DNA of 64,000 nucleotides from CAZDVK01 sp964508915 (GCA_964508915.1 CAZDVK010000003.1:62001-126000); one strand, 5' to 3'. Positions 8,249 through 16,658 are shown, numbered from the stretch's first letter. Notes: generated from the letters alone by a model not told the origin. Program-made: numbers and translations.

Positions 8249-9082
8249 ATGATGCCACTTCTTTCCACAAACAACACAAATTTGAATGATGATGTCATTC
8301 AAACCTTATACACAAAACCCTATGCTGTTGTTTCGTTTCCAACTGACCAAAATGAAATTCAACAAGCGATAGATGCGTTTTTTGAATTCTTGAAATTACC
8401 AGATGATGTTAAATATCAGCTTACTACAAAAATATCACCCCGGCACCGACGTGGGGAAGTGGGTTTTCAACATCGTGACCCGGACGATGGAATTTATAAC
8501 GATAGTAAAGATTTTTTCCATTACCACCCAGTTTTGAAGGAAGAACACAACCAACTTATTGAAGAAACCCCTGTCATAAGAAATTTTTTAATGGCAGCAA
8601 ACGTTTTATGGGAAAAAGTATATACAACCGTTTATGAAATTTTGGAGTTTTTTGACAAAGATCACCCAGGAACTTTAGACAAAATTTTTGACGCCAAAAA
8701 TCCCCATATCATATTGCGATTTTTAAAATATAACTTTAATGAAGCGGGGAAATATTTGGCTAAACCTCACTTTGATGCAGGGTCTTTTACGTTAGCTATT
8801 GCAGAAAGTTGCCCAGGTCTTCGTATTGGAACCAACCCTGATGATTTGGAAATTGTTCATCACCACACGAATCAAGCTATCTTCATGATTTCTAGTAACA
8901 TTCAAAAAATTATAGGATCCGATGAATTAAAGCCTGGCTGGCATGATGTTATTCAACTTGAAGAAAACAAAATTGGCAAGCCATTTGCCCGATGGGCTTT
9001 GGTGGCTTTTATTGACGGTCACAATGTAGAAGCCCTGCCCCGCCGCGAAACTCATAAATGGTACACAGGTGATATGGCATGA
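8249..9082 (+). CDS. 2-oxoglutarate/Fe(II)-dependent oxygenase family protein
   Basis: 277 aa with the double-stranded beta-helix signature of isopenicillin N synthase-like oxygenases. H174 and D176 lie in KPHFDAGSFTLAI, the distal ligand is probably H232 (GWHDV), and R248 (FARWALVAF) is the likely 2-oxoglutarate-binding Arg. The N-terminal part (AVVSFPTDQNEIQQAIDAFFEFLKLP) fits the DIOX_N-like cap. A good GGGGAA ribosome site precedes the ATG. The last codons overlap the next gene by 4 nt (ATGA), so translation is probably coupled. The substrate is unknown; the context with two acetyltransferases and a FosA-like protein suggests modification of a small molecule. Confidence 0.8.
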   Translation: MMPLLSTNNTNLNDDVIQTLYTKPYAVVSFPTDQNEIQQAIDAFFEFLKLPDDVKYQLTTKISPRHRRGEVGFQHRDPDDGIYNDSKDFFHYHPVLKEEHNQLIEETPVIRNFLMAANVLWEKVYTTVYEILEFFDKDHPGTLDKIFDAKNPHIILRFLKYNFNEAGKYLAKPHFDAGSFTLAIAESCPGLRIGTNPDDLEIVHHHTNQAIFMISSNIQKIIGSDELKPGWHDVIQLEENKIGKPFARWALVAFIDGHNVEALPRRETHKWYTGDMA

Positions 9083-9513
9083 TTGTAGGCTTAAATCATA
9101 TTAACCTGGCTGTTTCAAATATGGAAACAAGCTTTCATTTTTACAAAAACATCGTCGGTTTAACACCATTATGTCGATGGGAAGGCAGCGCTTATTTTTT
9201 AGCAGGCCCTATAGATAGCTTAAACAGCATTTGGGTGTGTTTAGATTTAGATCGTGACCATCTTCGAAAACCATCGCCTTGTTATTCCCACGTCGCCTTT
9301 CGTGTGAATGACAATGATTTTGATGCCGTATCCAAACGAATTATTGAATCTAACACCATCATTTTTAAGGAAAACAAATCTTTTGGGAAAAGTTTGTATT
9401 TTCTAGATCCTGACCACCATAAACTGGAAATTCACGTTGGCACATGGCAAGAACGCATAGCCCATAAAAAAGAAAATCTGGGAAATTGGAAAAACGTCGA
9501 ATGGTTTGTGTGA
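9079..9513 (+). CDS. FosA-like vicinal-oxygen-chelate protein
   Basis: 144 aa, full-length match by eye to the FosA glutathione transferase family (Mn-dependent opening of fosfomycin). It has LNHINLAVS with H7, an aromatic WEGSAYFLAG strand, WVCLDLD, YSHVAF with H71, YFLDPDHHKLEIHVG with E117, and the terminal TWQERIA helix. Metal ligands H7, H71 and E117 are present. Two functional positions differ from classical FosA: the residue after HI is Asn where FosA has Thr, and the potassium loop reads SFGKS where FosA has SEGDS. Fosfomycin activity is therefore uncertain. Last gene of the 6654-9513 cassette, coupled to the oxygenase. Confidence 0.82.
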   Translation: MIVGLNHINLAVSNMETSFHFYKNIVGLTPLCRWEGSAYFLAGPIDSLNSIWVCLDLDRDHLRKPSPCYSHVAFRVNDNDFDAVSKRIIESNTIIFKENKSFGKSLYFLDPDHHKLEIHVGTWQERIAHKKENLGNWKNVEWFV

Positions 9514-9535
9514 ATAATAACAACCGTTATTTACG

Positions 9536-9967
9536 TTAACTTCTTTTTTTATTTAAGGCTGTCAACTGATCCCTTTTCTTCAGTTCTTCTTCTGCAAGTA
9601 AAACAGTGGAACCAGCATCATCAGCATTTAAAAGTTCAGCCGTTACATCTAAACTAGCATCTTGATTTGCGTGAACTTCCACCAAGGAACTAGATGAAGC
9701 AGATGCTTCACCACCCAACATTAAAAGTCGAGGGGCAGCACTTTGGGGTTTATGTTTTGTAGGAATAAGCGATAAACCATTTTCTTTTGCTACTTCAACG
9801 TATTGATCCGAAGATAAAACAACCCGTTGATAACCTTCGCGTTCTAGATCATCAGAAGGATTATGTGCATAACTGCTTCCGCCTACGCATAAAAATGCAC
9901 TCAAGAATACACTGAGGTAAGCGTAAAAAACACTTTTCTTTCCATAATCTAAGCAAACCGTTTTCAT
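9536..9967 (-). CDS. small secreted protein of unknown function (143 aa)
   Basis: Unknown family. The signal peptide is clear: Lys residues, then VFYAYLSVFLSAFLCVGGSSYA with cleavage before HNPSDD. The mature part, about 110 residues, is low in complexity, with a Ser run and acidic patches (GEASASSSSLVEV, LAEEELKKRD). A GGAG ribosome site supports the start. Upstream lies a TTAA-N7-TTAAC box followed 11 nt later by TACAGT, the same promoter layout as in front of the structured repeats, which suggests shared regulation. Confidence 0.7.
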   Translation of the reverse strand: MKTVCLDYGKKSVFYAYLSVFLSAFLCVGGSSYAHNPSDDLEREGYQRVVLSSDQYVEVAKENGLSLIPTKHKPQSAAPRLLMLGGEASASSSSLVEVHANQDASLDVTAELLNADDAGSTVLLAEEELKKRDQLTALNKKRS

Positions 9968-10012
9968 GGGCCAATCTCCACAAAAGGGGGTTTATTTATC
10001 CCTTATAAGAAA

Positions 10013-10046
10013 ACTGTAGCATGAGAAAGGTTAAAGAAAAGTTAAC
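10013..10046 (-). promoter_or_regulatory. CtrA-like promoter of the 9967 gene
   Basis: On the minus strand, TTAA (10042-10045), N7, TTAAC (10030-10034), 11 nt, then TACAGT (10013-10018). The spacing is identical to that of repeat copies A, B and C. The predicted transcript start is about 40 nt before the ATG. Confidence 0.5.
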
Positions 10047-10076
10047 AACAGATCTATTCTTAATAAAATTCTTGGG

Positions 10077-11183
10077 TTAATTTTTTAAAACAAGGTTATT
10101 ACTTAAAACTGTTTCGCTTTTTTTGTAGATTTTTTCAGCACGTCTGGCAAGGTTTGTTAAAACTTGATAAGCTGACCCACCAAAAAGACGCGCCCATAAA
10201 TTAGGGGTGATTATTTCATTCAAAATACTGACCCACTGCCCCACTTGGCATGGTACATGTGTTACATCAACTGTGATCAAATCCATCGATACACGCCCCA
10301 GAACGGGGGCTTGTTGGCCATTGATCATGACGAATGCGCCCTTACCATTCAATTCACGTGGAACGCCATCGGCATATCCCAAAGACAAGGTCGCAACTTT
10401 TGTTTCCTGGTCACACGTGTACGAAGCGGCATACCCGACACTTTCACCTTTTGAAACAGTTTTGATTTGTAGAATTTGAGCCTCTAACTGAACACAACTG
10501 GTTAAAGGGTTTTGGATAGATGGGTTTGGTTCAAAACCGTACAACCCACACCCAGGACGCACAAGATCAAAATGATATGCATTTTCCAGAAAAATACCGC
10601 TTGAATTACATAGACTAACGGAAACATGAGGATGGTTTTTTTGAATATCGCGCACACGCTTAAGCTGTTTGAAGTTTAATGCATTAAGTGGGTCATCAGC
10701 ACAGGCTAAATGACTTAAAATAAGATGCCACGGTAACTGCAGTTTATGAAGGTTTTGATTATATTCATCAAAGGGAATACCTAAGCGATTCATACCTGTA
10801 TCCACATGCAGTGCAACGGGCATATTTTCTTGAGATGATTTGTATGATTCAACATCATCAAGTGTATTTAAAATAGGAATAAACCCATAGTGCTTATATG
10901 CTTTCCAGCAGTCTTTTGTATAAGGGCCGTTTAAAACAAATATTTGCTTGGGCCCCTGTGGTACATTTTCCTGAAAAGCGATAGCTTCATGAAAATAGGC
11001 AACAAAGAAGGTTCGACATCCTGCATCATACAAAGCTTGGCCTATTTCGTGTGCCCCCAAACCATAAGCATTCGCCTTTAGCGTTGCGGCGCACGTAGAC
11101 TTAGAAGCTACTTTTTTGAGAATCTGATAATTATTAACAACACAGTCCAGGTCAACAATCAATCGTGATGTCTGAAATGACAT
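10077..11183 (-). CDS. alr: alanine racemase
   Basis: PLP enzyme interconverting L- and D-alanine for peptidoglycan. The PLP lysine is K36 in AATLKANAYGLG. The substrate and barrel motifs HVDTGMNRLG, LVRPGCGLYG and VGYAASYTCD are present, and the C-terminal beta domain contains GRVSMDLITVDVT. 368 aa is standard. It starts 8 nt after the ruvB stop, so the two are probably one transcript. It fits with the dapA and dapF genes in this window: the cell makes its own peptidoglycan precursors. Confidence 0.96.
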   Translation of the reverse strand: MSFQTSRLIVDLDCVVNNYQILKKVASKSTCAATLKANAYGLGAHEIGQALYDAGCRTFFVAYFHEAIAFQENVPQGPKQIFVLNGPYTKDCWKAYKHYGFIPILNTLDDVESYKSSQENMPVALHVDTGMNRLGIPFDEYNQNLHKLQLPWHLILSHLACADDPLNALNFKQLKRVRDIQKNHPHVSVSLCNSSGIFLENAYHFDLVRPGCGLYGFEPNPSIQNPLTSCVQLEAQILQIKTVSKGESVGYAASYTCDQETKVATLSLGYADGVPRELNGKGAFVMINGQQAPVLGRVSMDLITVDVTHVPCQVGQWVSILNEIITPNLWARLFGGSAYQVLTNLARRAEKIYKKSETVLSNNLVLKN

Positions 11184-11191
11184 AGCTATCC

Positions 11192-12229
11192 TTATCTTGG
11201 AAAATTAAAAACTTGATCCTGGTAAACAGGAACAGTGGGTAAACCTAAATGTTCAAAAGCTTGACCTGTTAAAACGCGGCCACGGGGCGTTCTTTGTAGG
11301 AAACCTTGCTGAATCAAATAAGGCTCAATAACTTCTTCTAGTGTATCACTTTGTTCAGATAAAGCAGCTGCCAGGGTTTCAATACCCACAGGGCCCCCTT
11401 TGTAAAATTCAGCAATCACCTTCAAATAACGAATATCCTGCGTATCCAGCCCCAGTGGATCTACCTGTAACTCATTCAAGGCTTTTGATGCCATATCTTG
11501 GCAAATATCACGATTAGAAATCAAAGCAAAATCACGCACGCGGCGCAACAAACGGCCAGCAATGCGTGGTGTGCCCCGGGACCGACGGGCAATTTCTTCG
11601 GCCCCCTTTTGAGATATAGGTGTATTAAGTAATTTTGCATTACGCAAAACAATTTGAACAAGGTCTTCCAGCTCGTAAAATTCAAGGCGCAAAGGAATAC
11701 CAAAACGTTCCCGTAAAGGCTGTGTTAAAAGGCCAGACCGTGTAGTGGCACCAACCAATGTAAATGGTGGCAAATCAAGACGAATAGAACGGGCCGAAGG
11801 CCCCTCGCCCACCATAATGTCAATTTTAAAATCTTCCATAGCAGAATAAAGAACTTCCTCAATAGAAGAACTCAGCCTATGAATTTCATCAATAAACAAC
11901 ACATCGTGTGGCTGTAAATTTGTTAGAATAGCTGCTAAATCGCCTGCCTTTGTAATGATAGGGGCAGATGTTGCGCGAAACCCAACACCTAATTCCTTAG
12001 AAATAATTTGGGCCAACGTTGTTTTACCTAGACCAGGGGGGCCAAATAACAACACATGATCCAGTGATTCTTTTCGTGTTTTTGCTGCTTGAATAAAAAC
12101 TTCTAAATTTCTGCACGCTGTTTTTTGCCCTGTGAATTCAGCAAGCTTTTGAGGGCGCAAAGATGGGTCCAACCCGTCCAGATCAAGACTGGGGTCATTA
12201 CTTTGACTTAAAAGGGGGTTTAGAACCAT
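11192..12229 (-). CDS. ruvB: Holliday junction branch migration helicase RuvB
   Basis: AAA+ motor of the RuvAB complex. Walker A is GPPGLGKTTLAQI, Walker B is DVLFIDEIHRL, sensor 1 is TLVGATTRSGLL, and the arginine finger region is PLRERFGIPLRLEFY. The C-terminal winged helix includes EVIEPYLIQQGFLQRTPRGR. 345 aa is normal. RuvA and RuvC, often adjacent, are not here; the downstream neighbour is alr. Confidence 0.98.
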   Translation of the reverse strand: MVLNPLLSQSNDPSLDLDGLDPSLRPQKLAEFTGQKTACRNLEVFIQAAKTRKESLDHVLLFGPPGLGKTTLAQIISKELGVGFRATSAPIITKAGDLAAILTNLQPHDVLFIDEIHRLSSSIEEVLYSAMEDFKIDIMVGEGPSARSIRLDLPPFTLVGATTRSGLLTQPLRERFGIPLRLEFYELEDLVQIVLRNAKLLNTPISQKGAEEIARRSRGTPRIAGRLLRRVRDFALISNRDICQDMASKALNELQVDPLGLDTQDIRYLKVIAEFYKGGPVGIETLAAALSEQSDTLEEVIEPYLIQQGFLQRTPRGRVLTGQAFEHLGLPTVPVYQDQVFNFPR

Positions 12230-12310
12230 GGAAAAAAATCTTTATATTTATTACTTTAATTATAAGGTTTTTTTTTATTTTTTCAATGAACAGCGCATTC
12301 AAAAAGCCTT

Positions 12311-13297
12311 TTACTTTGGAAAAACCATAACAGATTTCACAAATTTGTGATCTGATAAATCTGTGTCTACCGTCTCAAAGTCAGTTATGGTGCCACCACG
12401 CGCTAAAATATGGTCTATCCGGGAAGGTGGCCCAAATACAGGAATAGGCGCAGACGACGGATATGTGTACCCACGCACCATACTGGGGCGGGGGTGAATA
12501 GACCGAAGGGCGTCAACAAAACCAAAGCTTTCAAGCACCCTGGTGCAGGGCCATTCAATAACATGGGGGATATGACCAAAAGAACCGTATACCCCTTCGT
12601 CACGCTCACCCTCTAGCCAATCAGCATGAGAGGGTTCATTAAAATCTCCCACTAAAACTAGATTGGGTTGATCTTTTGAAAATTTTTCTACAAATTGATA
12701 AAAATTTTCGGCTTTTCTGGCCGATCGCTCTGCAACAATTTGAGCCACCGTTTTACCGCCCTTCCCTGTCGTAATGGGGGAACCCGGATCACCGTCATAT
12801 CCAACCCCAGTTAATTTGCACAATTGTGCTGGAACATCTGTCAGATGAACACTAATAGGGTAAACGGACTGACCGTTTGGCAACATAAATTGCCCAGGCA
12901 AAGTTCCTGTGGGCAGATTCGTAATAACAGCAGTGCCACCCAGTTGGTCGTAATGATCTGTAAATAGGTCGTGGCATAAAAAACGTGTACATTCGACACC
13001 TGTTTCCAACAAAGATCGGTAAAAAACATCTGACAAATCAACGCGTCCGTCTTCAAATGGCACAATTTCCTGTAAACCAATTATAAAATTCTGACGTGTT
13101 GTATGCGTTTTTATAAAATCTGTAAATGCTTTGATTCTTTTGTCGTACTGACCTTTTTCATCCAAATGGTTATAATCTGAAAAGCCTTCTGCGCAGCAAT
13201 TCATGCTGATTACAACAACCTTATCTTTATTTTCATCCTCAGACGCGACTATTGGAAGGTATAAAAAAGAAAATAAAATTAATAATTTAACAATCAT
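12311..13297 (-). CDS. secreted endonuclease/exonuclease/phosphatase-fold protein
   Basis: 328 aa with an N-terminal signal peptide (LLILFSFLYLPIVA, cleavage before SEDENK) followed by the EEP metal-dependent phosphodiesterase fold. Seen in order are VVVISMNCCAEGF (the N/W start motif), FIIGLQEIVPF (metal Glu), NLVLVGDFNEPSHADW (GDFN catalytic motif), SRIDHILA and DLSDHKFVKSV (terminal D-H pair). All catalytic landmarks are retained. Relatives include DNase I, sphingomyelinases and inositol phosphatases. The substrate cannot be told, but export of such an enzyme by an intracellular bacterium makes a host or extracellular target likely. A TTAA-N7-TTAA box lies 50-70 nt upstream. Confidence 0.82.
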   Translation of the reverse strand: MIVKLLILFSFLYLPIVASEDENKDKVVVISMNCCAEGFSDYNHLDEKGQYDKRIKAFTDFIKTHTTRQNFIIGLQEIVPFEDGRVDLSDVFYRSLLETGVECTRFLCHDLFTDHYDQLGGTAVITNLPTGTLPGQFMLPNGQSVYPISVHLTDVPAQLCKLTGVGYDGDPGSPITTGKGGKTVAQIVAERSARKAENFYQFVEKFSKDQPNLVLVGDFNEPSHADWLEGERDEGVYGSFGHIPHVIEWPCTRVLESFGFVDALRSIHPRPSMVRGYTYPSSAPIPVFGPPSRIDHILARGGTITDFETVDTDLSDHKFVKSVMVFPK

Positions 13298-13349
13298 TAT
13301 TAATAACCAATTAAGAAAAAAAACTGAATATTGATTTAGTTTTTAAACA

Positions 13350-13364
13350 TTAATAATTGGTTAA
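13350..13364 (-). promoter_or_regulatory. TTAA-N7-TTAA box upstream of the secreted phosphodiesterase gene
   Basis: Minus strand TTAA-N7-TTAAT, the CtrA-like spacing with T instead of the final C. No clear -10 follows at 11 nt, so this is a weaker case than the other boxes. Confidence 0.25.
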
Positions 13365-13365
13365 T

Positions 13366-13398
13366 AAAAAAGGCGGTTCTTTACGAAACCGCCTTTTT
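13366..13398. terminator. Rho-independent terminator after tlc
   Basis: Perfect stem AGGCGGTT / AACCGCCT (8 bp) with a short loop, flanked by an A-run and a T-run, so it can work in both directions. It lies directly after the tlc stop codon. Confidence 0.9.
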
Positions 13399-13420
13399 AC
13401 ACGTTTATCCGAAGAAAAAC

Positions 13421-14965
13421 TTATGCTGCTTTAGCTTCGCCTTTCTTTTGTTCTTCAACCAACGCTGTAAAGCGCTTGCTAAGACCTAGAACCGCAAAAA
13501 TCCAGATTACACAAATGGTAATCACGATTGGGCCCAAAATGTAAGCCAAGCTTGCCAAAGACACGCCACCGCCAATAGTTGCAAGCATAGTAGACTGAAT
13601 AAAGGCACCGCCCGATTTACCACCGCGGCCACCAATAACTTCCACAGCTGCCTGACCTTTTGTTTTAGCTTCTTGGTCAAGTGGGATGTAAGCCATTTGC
13701 TTTGTGGAGTCGAACAATGAATATTTTGTTCCTTTTGACAACACGTTTTGAATCTGCCCCACGATAACAGCAACCATCACAACTGTTGTTCCCATTAATG
13801 GAGAGAATGGATCATGTGCTGTACCTTCCCAAACAACCCAGAAAAAGATGGAGGATGTTACCAAAACCATCAATGGCGTCAAGATAGCGGCTTTCAACCA
13901 GCTAAGGCGACGCAAAATGTTGTTACCAACAATCATCAACAAAATGGTGATAAAACCAGTCCAAGCAGAGAATTGCCCCATAAACGCTGTATAGTCGTTG
14001 TGATCTGGGAATGCAATTTTGATTTGCCCTTTCCAAACACCTTCCACCAAGTTAATGGCAACACCGTAGGCCAAAACCAAAACAGCAATCAAACCAAGAT
14101 ATGGGTTTGTTACAATGTATTTAAAGCTTTCACCCAAAGATAATTTTGGCTTTTTCTTTTTACCAGAACCTTCACCGGGTTGGTAAAGTGCAGCGTCAGT
14201 CAAAACGTTTCTGTTCATCCAGCGATAGGTTGCCGCAATAACAAGACCCGCCAAAACAACAGCCGTCATTTGGAACTTTAGGTTTACACCAAAAGGATTC
14301 ATGTTTTCAGGCAATGTTTTTGCGTATTTTGAACACAAAATTAAAGTGGCACCTGAAAAAAGAAGACCCAAATTCCCAATCATACCAAACAAACCATAAA
14401 AGCGCTTTGCTTCAGCAATTTTGGTAATTTCGTTCGCAAACTGCCAGAACATCATGGACAAAACAACGCTTCCCCAAAGTTCAGCCAAAATGTAGAAAAC
14501 GCTAAAGCTCCAGTTTCCAACGACCGGTATAAACCAGTGGAGGTTTGGAAAAGAATGCTGCCACGATTGAATGGCTTCTGTGCTCATGTGCAAAGATTCT
14601 TTAAATGGGTAAATAATGAAAGCAAATGCCCCAAAGAAAATCAAAAATGGCATCAAAAGTGTGTAAAATAGTCGCTCCCGTTCAAGGGCATTGGCTAATT
14701 TTACGAAGATAACCATAAACAAAATAGCAGATGGCGTCACACCATAAAGCTTTAAGAAGCCCAAACATTCCGCACCACCTGCTGGTGCATTCACAACCAA
14801 CACGTCTTTAATATCGCGCAAAATTGTATAGTTGAACAAAATACACATCATCATAATGCCCATGGGCAAAAATTTCTTTAGCTCGTAATTATGAACGGGC
14901 CAAAAAATACCACGCAAACCTGTAAATTCTGCAGGCTTCGCAGTCTCAGTTTTTTCCTTACTCAT
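13421..14965 (-). CDS. tlc: ATP/ADP translocase (Tlc family)
   Basis: Nucleotide transporter of the NTT/Tlc family, typical of Rickettsiales, Chlamydiae, Holosporales and plastids. It exchanges host ATP for bacterial ADP across the inner membrane. 514 aa with about twelve hydrophobic segments. The start region FTGLRGIFWPVHNYELKKFLPM and the TILRDIKDVLVVNAPAGGAE segment are family hallmarks, as are FWQFANEITKIAEAKRFYGLFGMIGNLG and KYSLFDSTKQMAYIPLDQEAKTKGQAAVEVIGGRGGKSGGA. It is strong evidence for an obligate intracellular lifestyle. Some paralogues carry other nucleotides or NAD, so ATP/ADP specificity is probable rather than shown. It has its own promoter and a CtrA-like palindrome upstream. 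Confidence 0.97.
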   Translation of the reverse strand: MSKEKTETAKPAEFTGLRGIFWPVHNYELKKFLPMGIMMMCILFNYTILRDIKDVLVVNAPAGGAECLGFLKLYGVTPSAILFMVIFVKLANALERERLFYTLLMPFLIFFGAFAFIIYPFKESLHMSTEAIQSWQHSFPNLHWFIPVVGNWSFSVFYILAELWGSVVLSMMFWQFANEITKIAEAKRFYGLFGMIGNLGLLFSGATLILCSKYAKTLPENMNPFGVNLKFQMTAVVLAGLVIAATYRWMNRNVLTDAALYQPGEGSGKKKKPKLSLGESFKYIVTNPYLGLIAVLVLAYGVAINLVEGVWKGQIKIAFPDHNDYTAFMGQFSAWTGFITILLMIVGNNILRRLSWLKAAILTPLMVLVTSSIFFWVVWEGTAHDPFSPLMGTTVVMVAVIVGQIQNVLSKGTKYSLFDSTKQMAYIPLDQEAKTKGQAAVEVIGGRGGKSGGAFIQSTMLATIGGGVSLASLAYILGPIVITICVIWIFAVLGLSKRFTALVEEQKKGEAKAA

Positions 14966-15086
14966 TGATTTTTTTCCTTAAGTGAACAAAACGTATAACA
15001 CAACAAACAAAAACACCCTTCCTGATCATTCAAGAAAGGTAAAATCACAGCATGTTACACGGGTTAAAAAGTTTAACAATGTTATA

Positions 15087-15115
15087 AATATAACCTTGAT
15101 CGTGATTTTTTTCAA
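15087..15115 (-). promoter_or_regulatory. promoter of tlc
   Basis: Minus strand -35 TTGAAA (15110-15115), 17 nt spacer, -10 TATATT (15087-15092). Both hexamers match consensus at 5 of 6 positions. This predicts a 5' untranslated region of about 115 nt. Confidence 0.6.
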
Positions 15116-15122
15116 TGACACA

Positions 15123-15139
15123 GTTAACTTTTTGTTAAC
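15123..15139. promoter_or_regulatory. 17-bp palindrome GTTAAC-N5-GTTAAC upstream of tlc
   Basis: Perfectly symmetrical; it contains TTAA-N7-TTAAC on both strands, the CtrA-type consensus. It ends 7 nt upstream of the tlc -35, a position suited to an activator. Identity of the binding protein is inferred. Confidence 0.5.
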
Positions 15140-15195
15140 TTACTATGTATTTGACCACAAATATTCAATTAACAAAACAAAAGCGACAAATTAAT

Positions 15196-15732
15196 TTAAG
15201 CCAATTCTTCAACCGTTCTGATTATTTTATCTAAACGCTTTTGAATAGAACCAGACGGTATTGAAATACATGTATACCCAAACTGTTTGTACACATTTCT
15301 GTGGATATCTTCAAAAAGCAAAGCTTCGTCAAAACTAATTTTTCGTGCTTCTGAAGGTGTGCAAAAGCCCAAATTTTCAATAAAAAAAACCTGTTTTTCG
15401 TAAATAGCATACTGTTGAATACGCTCTATTTCCTCTGTCAAAATAGCTGGAGGCGCAAACCCCAAATAAATAGCTAAGGCGTACGTACAAAAAGGCGACC
15501 TGTCATAAAACTGAATGGGTGACAAAAATTGAGTTTGTCGATGTTTTTGCAAAAAAGTAATTTGGTCAAGAAAGTTTTTATGTTTCCAGGGTTCAGAAAT
15601 ACCTAAGGACTGTTCATATGCAATAATGTCTGTTGCCGCTTCATCAACCACACAATACCCTTGCATTTCAAGGGCACGAATCAATGATGTTTTGCCTGCC
15701 CCTGGCGTACCCGTTAAAATGTAACGCTTCAT
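15196..15732 (-). CDS. P-loop ATPase/kinase of the AAA_28 type
   Basis: 178 aa. Walker A is GTPGAGKTSLIRAL at residues 8-21, followed by YCVVDEAATDII. DRSPFCTYALAIYLGF is characteristic of the AAA_28 (NadR/thymidylate kinase-like) family. VFFIENLGF is the Walker B-like strand. Its substrate is unknown. It overlaps the xerC stop by 4 nt and so is translationally coupled to the recombinase. Family members are widely distributed and mostly uncharacterised. Confidence 0.75.
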   Translation of the reverse strand: MKRYILTGTPGAGKTSLIRALEMQGYCVVDEAATDIIAYEQSLGISEPWKHKNFLDQITFLQKHRQTQFLSPIQFYDRSPFCTYALAIYLGFAPPAILTEEIERIQQYAIYEKQVFFIENLGFCTPSEARKISFDEALLFEDIHRNVYKQFGYTCISIPSGSIQKRLDKIIRTVEELA

Positions 15733-16658
15733 AAACCCTCTTTCTTTTTCGACCTAGGGTGCGCCTTAGCGTAAGTTTTGATTAAATAATCTTGATTAAT
15801 TTGCGTGTATATTTGGGTTGTTGACAGTGATTCGTGGCCCAAAAGCTCTTGAATGGCACGAAGGTCACCTGTTTGAGACATCAAATGTGTTGCACAACTA
15901 TGCCGAAGTGCATGAGGTGTTGCTGAATCAGGCAAACCAACCCAATAACGATATTGACGCATTTGACGCTCTGCCACCGCCGCATTTAAAACCTTTCCAC
16001 GATGTCCCAGAAAAAGATGGGTATCGGGGTCAACTTGCTTAGGATTTACACCCAAAGTTTTTAAATAAGAATGAATCTGTTCTTGAACAGGTTCCAACAA
16101 AGGAACAGAACGATATTTTCCCCGCTTCCCCTGAATGGTTAAAAAATCTTTTGCGTCCAAAAACTGCCCAACTGTTACAGATAAAGCTTCACTAATACGT
16201 AGCCCTGCGCTGTAAATAAGCATAAAAAGAGCCTTGTCACGTTCACCAACCCACGCTTCTTTTGATATACAATCAATAGACTTAACCAGTTCCAACGCCT
16301 GCGTTTCAGACAAGGGACGCGGTAAAGTTTTGTGAACCTTTGGGGGTGTCATTGAAAAAATTACGTGGTCCTCTAGGCCATGTTCCATTTGCAGAAAACG
16401 AAAAAAATTTTTAACGGCTGAAAACCCCCGCGCAATAGAGCGCCGATGGAGGTTTGCATTATTGCGTTTTGCAAGCCAGGCACGAATGTGTGCTGGTTTC
16501 AAATTTTGTAGAAGGTCAAAAGTTAATTCTTGCCCTAAATATTCAGTCTGGAAAGTAAAAAAATCAGTCAAATCTGTTTCATAAGCCACCAGCGTATGCC
16601 TTGAAACGCCTCGCGCTGATGTTAAATAAGTACGCCAACCTTTGAGAAAATCTTGCAT
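15729..16658 (-). CDS. xerC: site-specific tyrosine recombinase, XerC type
   Basis: Resolves chromosome dimers at dif with its partner XerD. The N-terminal SAM-like DNA-binding domain (WRTYLTSARGVSRHTLVAYETDL) is followed by the catalytic domain. The catalytic Arg is in YSAGLRISEAL, H-x-x-R in TPHALRHSCATHL, the second His in ELLGHESLSTTQIY, and the nucleophile Tyr in TQIYTQ. The tail TYAKAHPRSKK is XerC-like (YxxAHPRAKK), hence the choice of XerC over XerD. 309 aa is normal. The next gene downstream overlaps. Confidence 0.9.
   Translation of the reverse strand: MQDFLKGWRTYLTSARGVSRHTLVAYETDLTDFFTFQTEYLGQELTFDLLQNLKPAHIRAWLAKRNNANLHRRSIARGFSAVKNFFRFLQMEHGLEDHVIFSMTPPKVHKTLPRPLSETQALELVKSIDCISKEAWVGERDKALFMLIYSAGLRISEALSVTVGQFLDAKDFLTIQGKRGKYRSVPLLEPVQEQIHSYLKTLGVNPKQVDPDTHLFLGHRGKVLNAAVAERQMRQYRYWVGLPDSATPHALRHSCATHLMSQTGDLRAIQELLGHESLSTTQIYTQINQDYLIKTYAKAHPRSKKKEGL

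Noticed and set aside
12410..12616. Open frames opposite the secreted phosphodiesterase gene, and many similar ones opposite serS, tlc, rpsB and phr
   Set aside because: They are shadows of real genes on the other strand, without ribosome sites or recognisable products.
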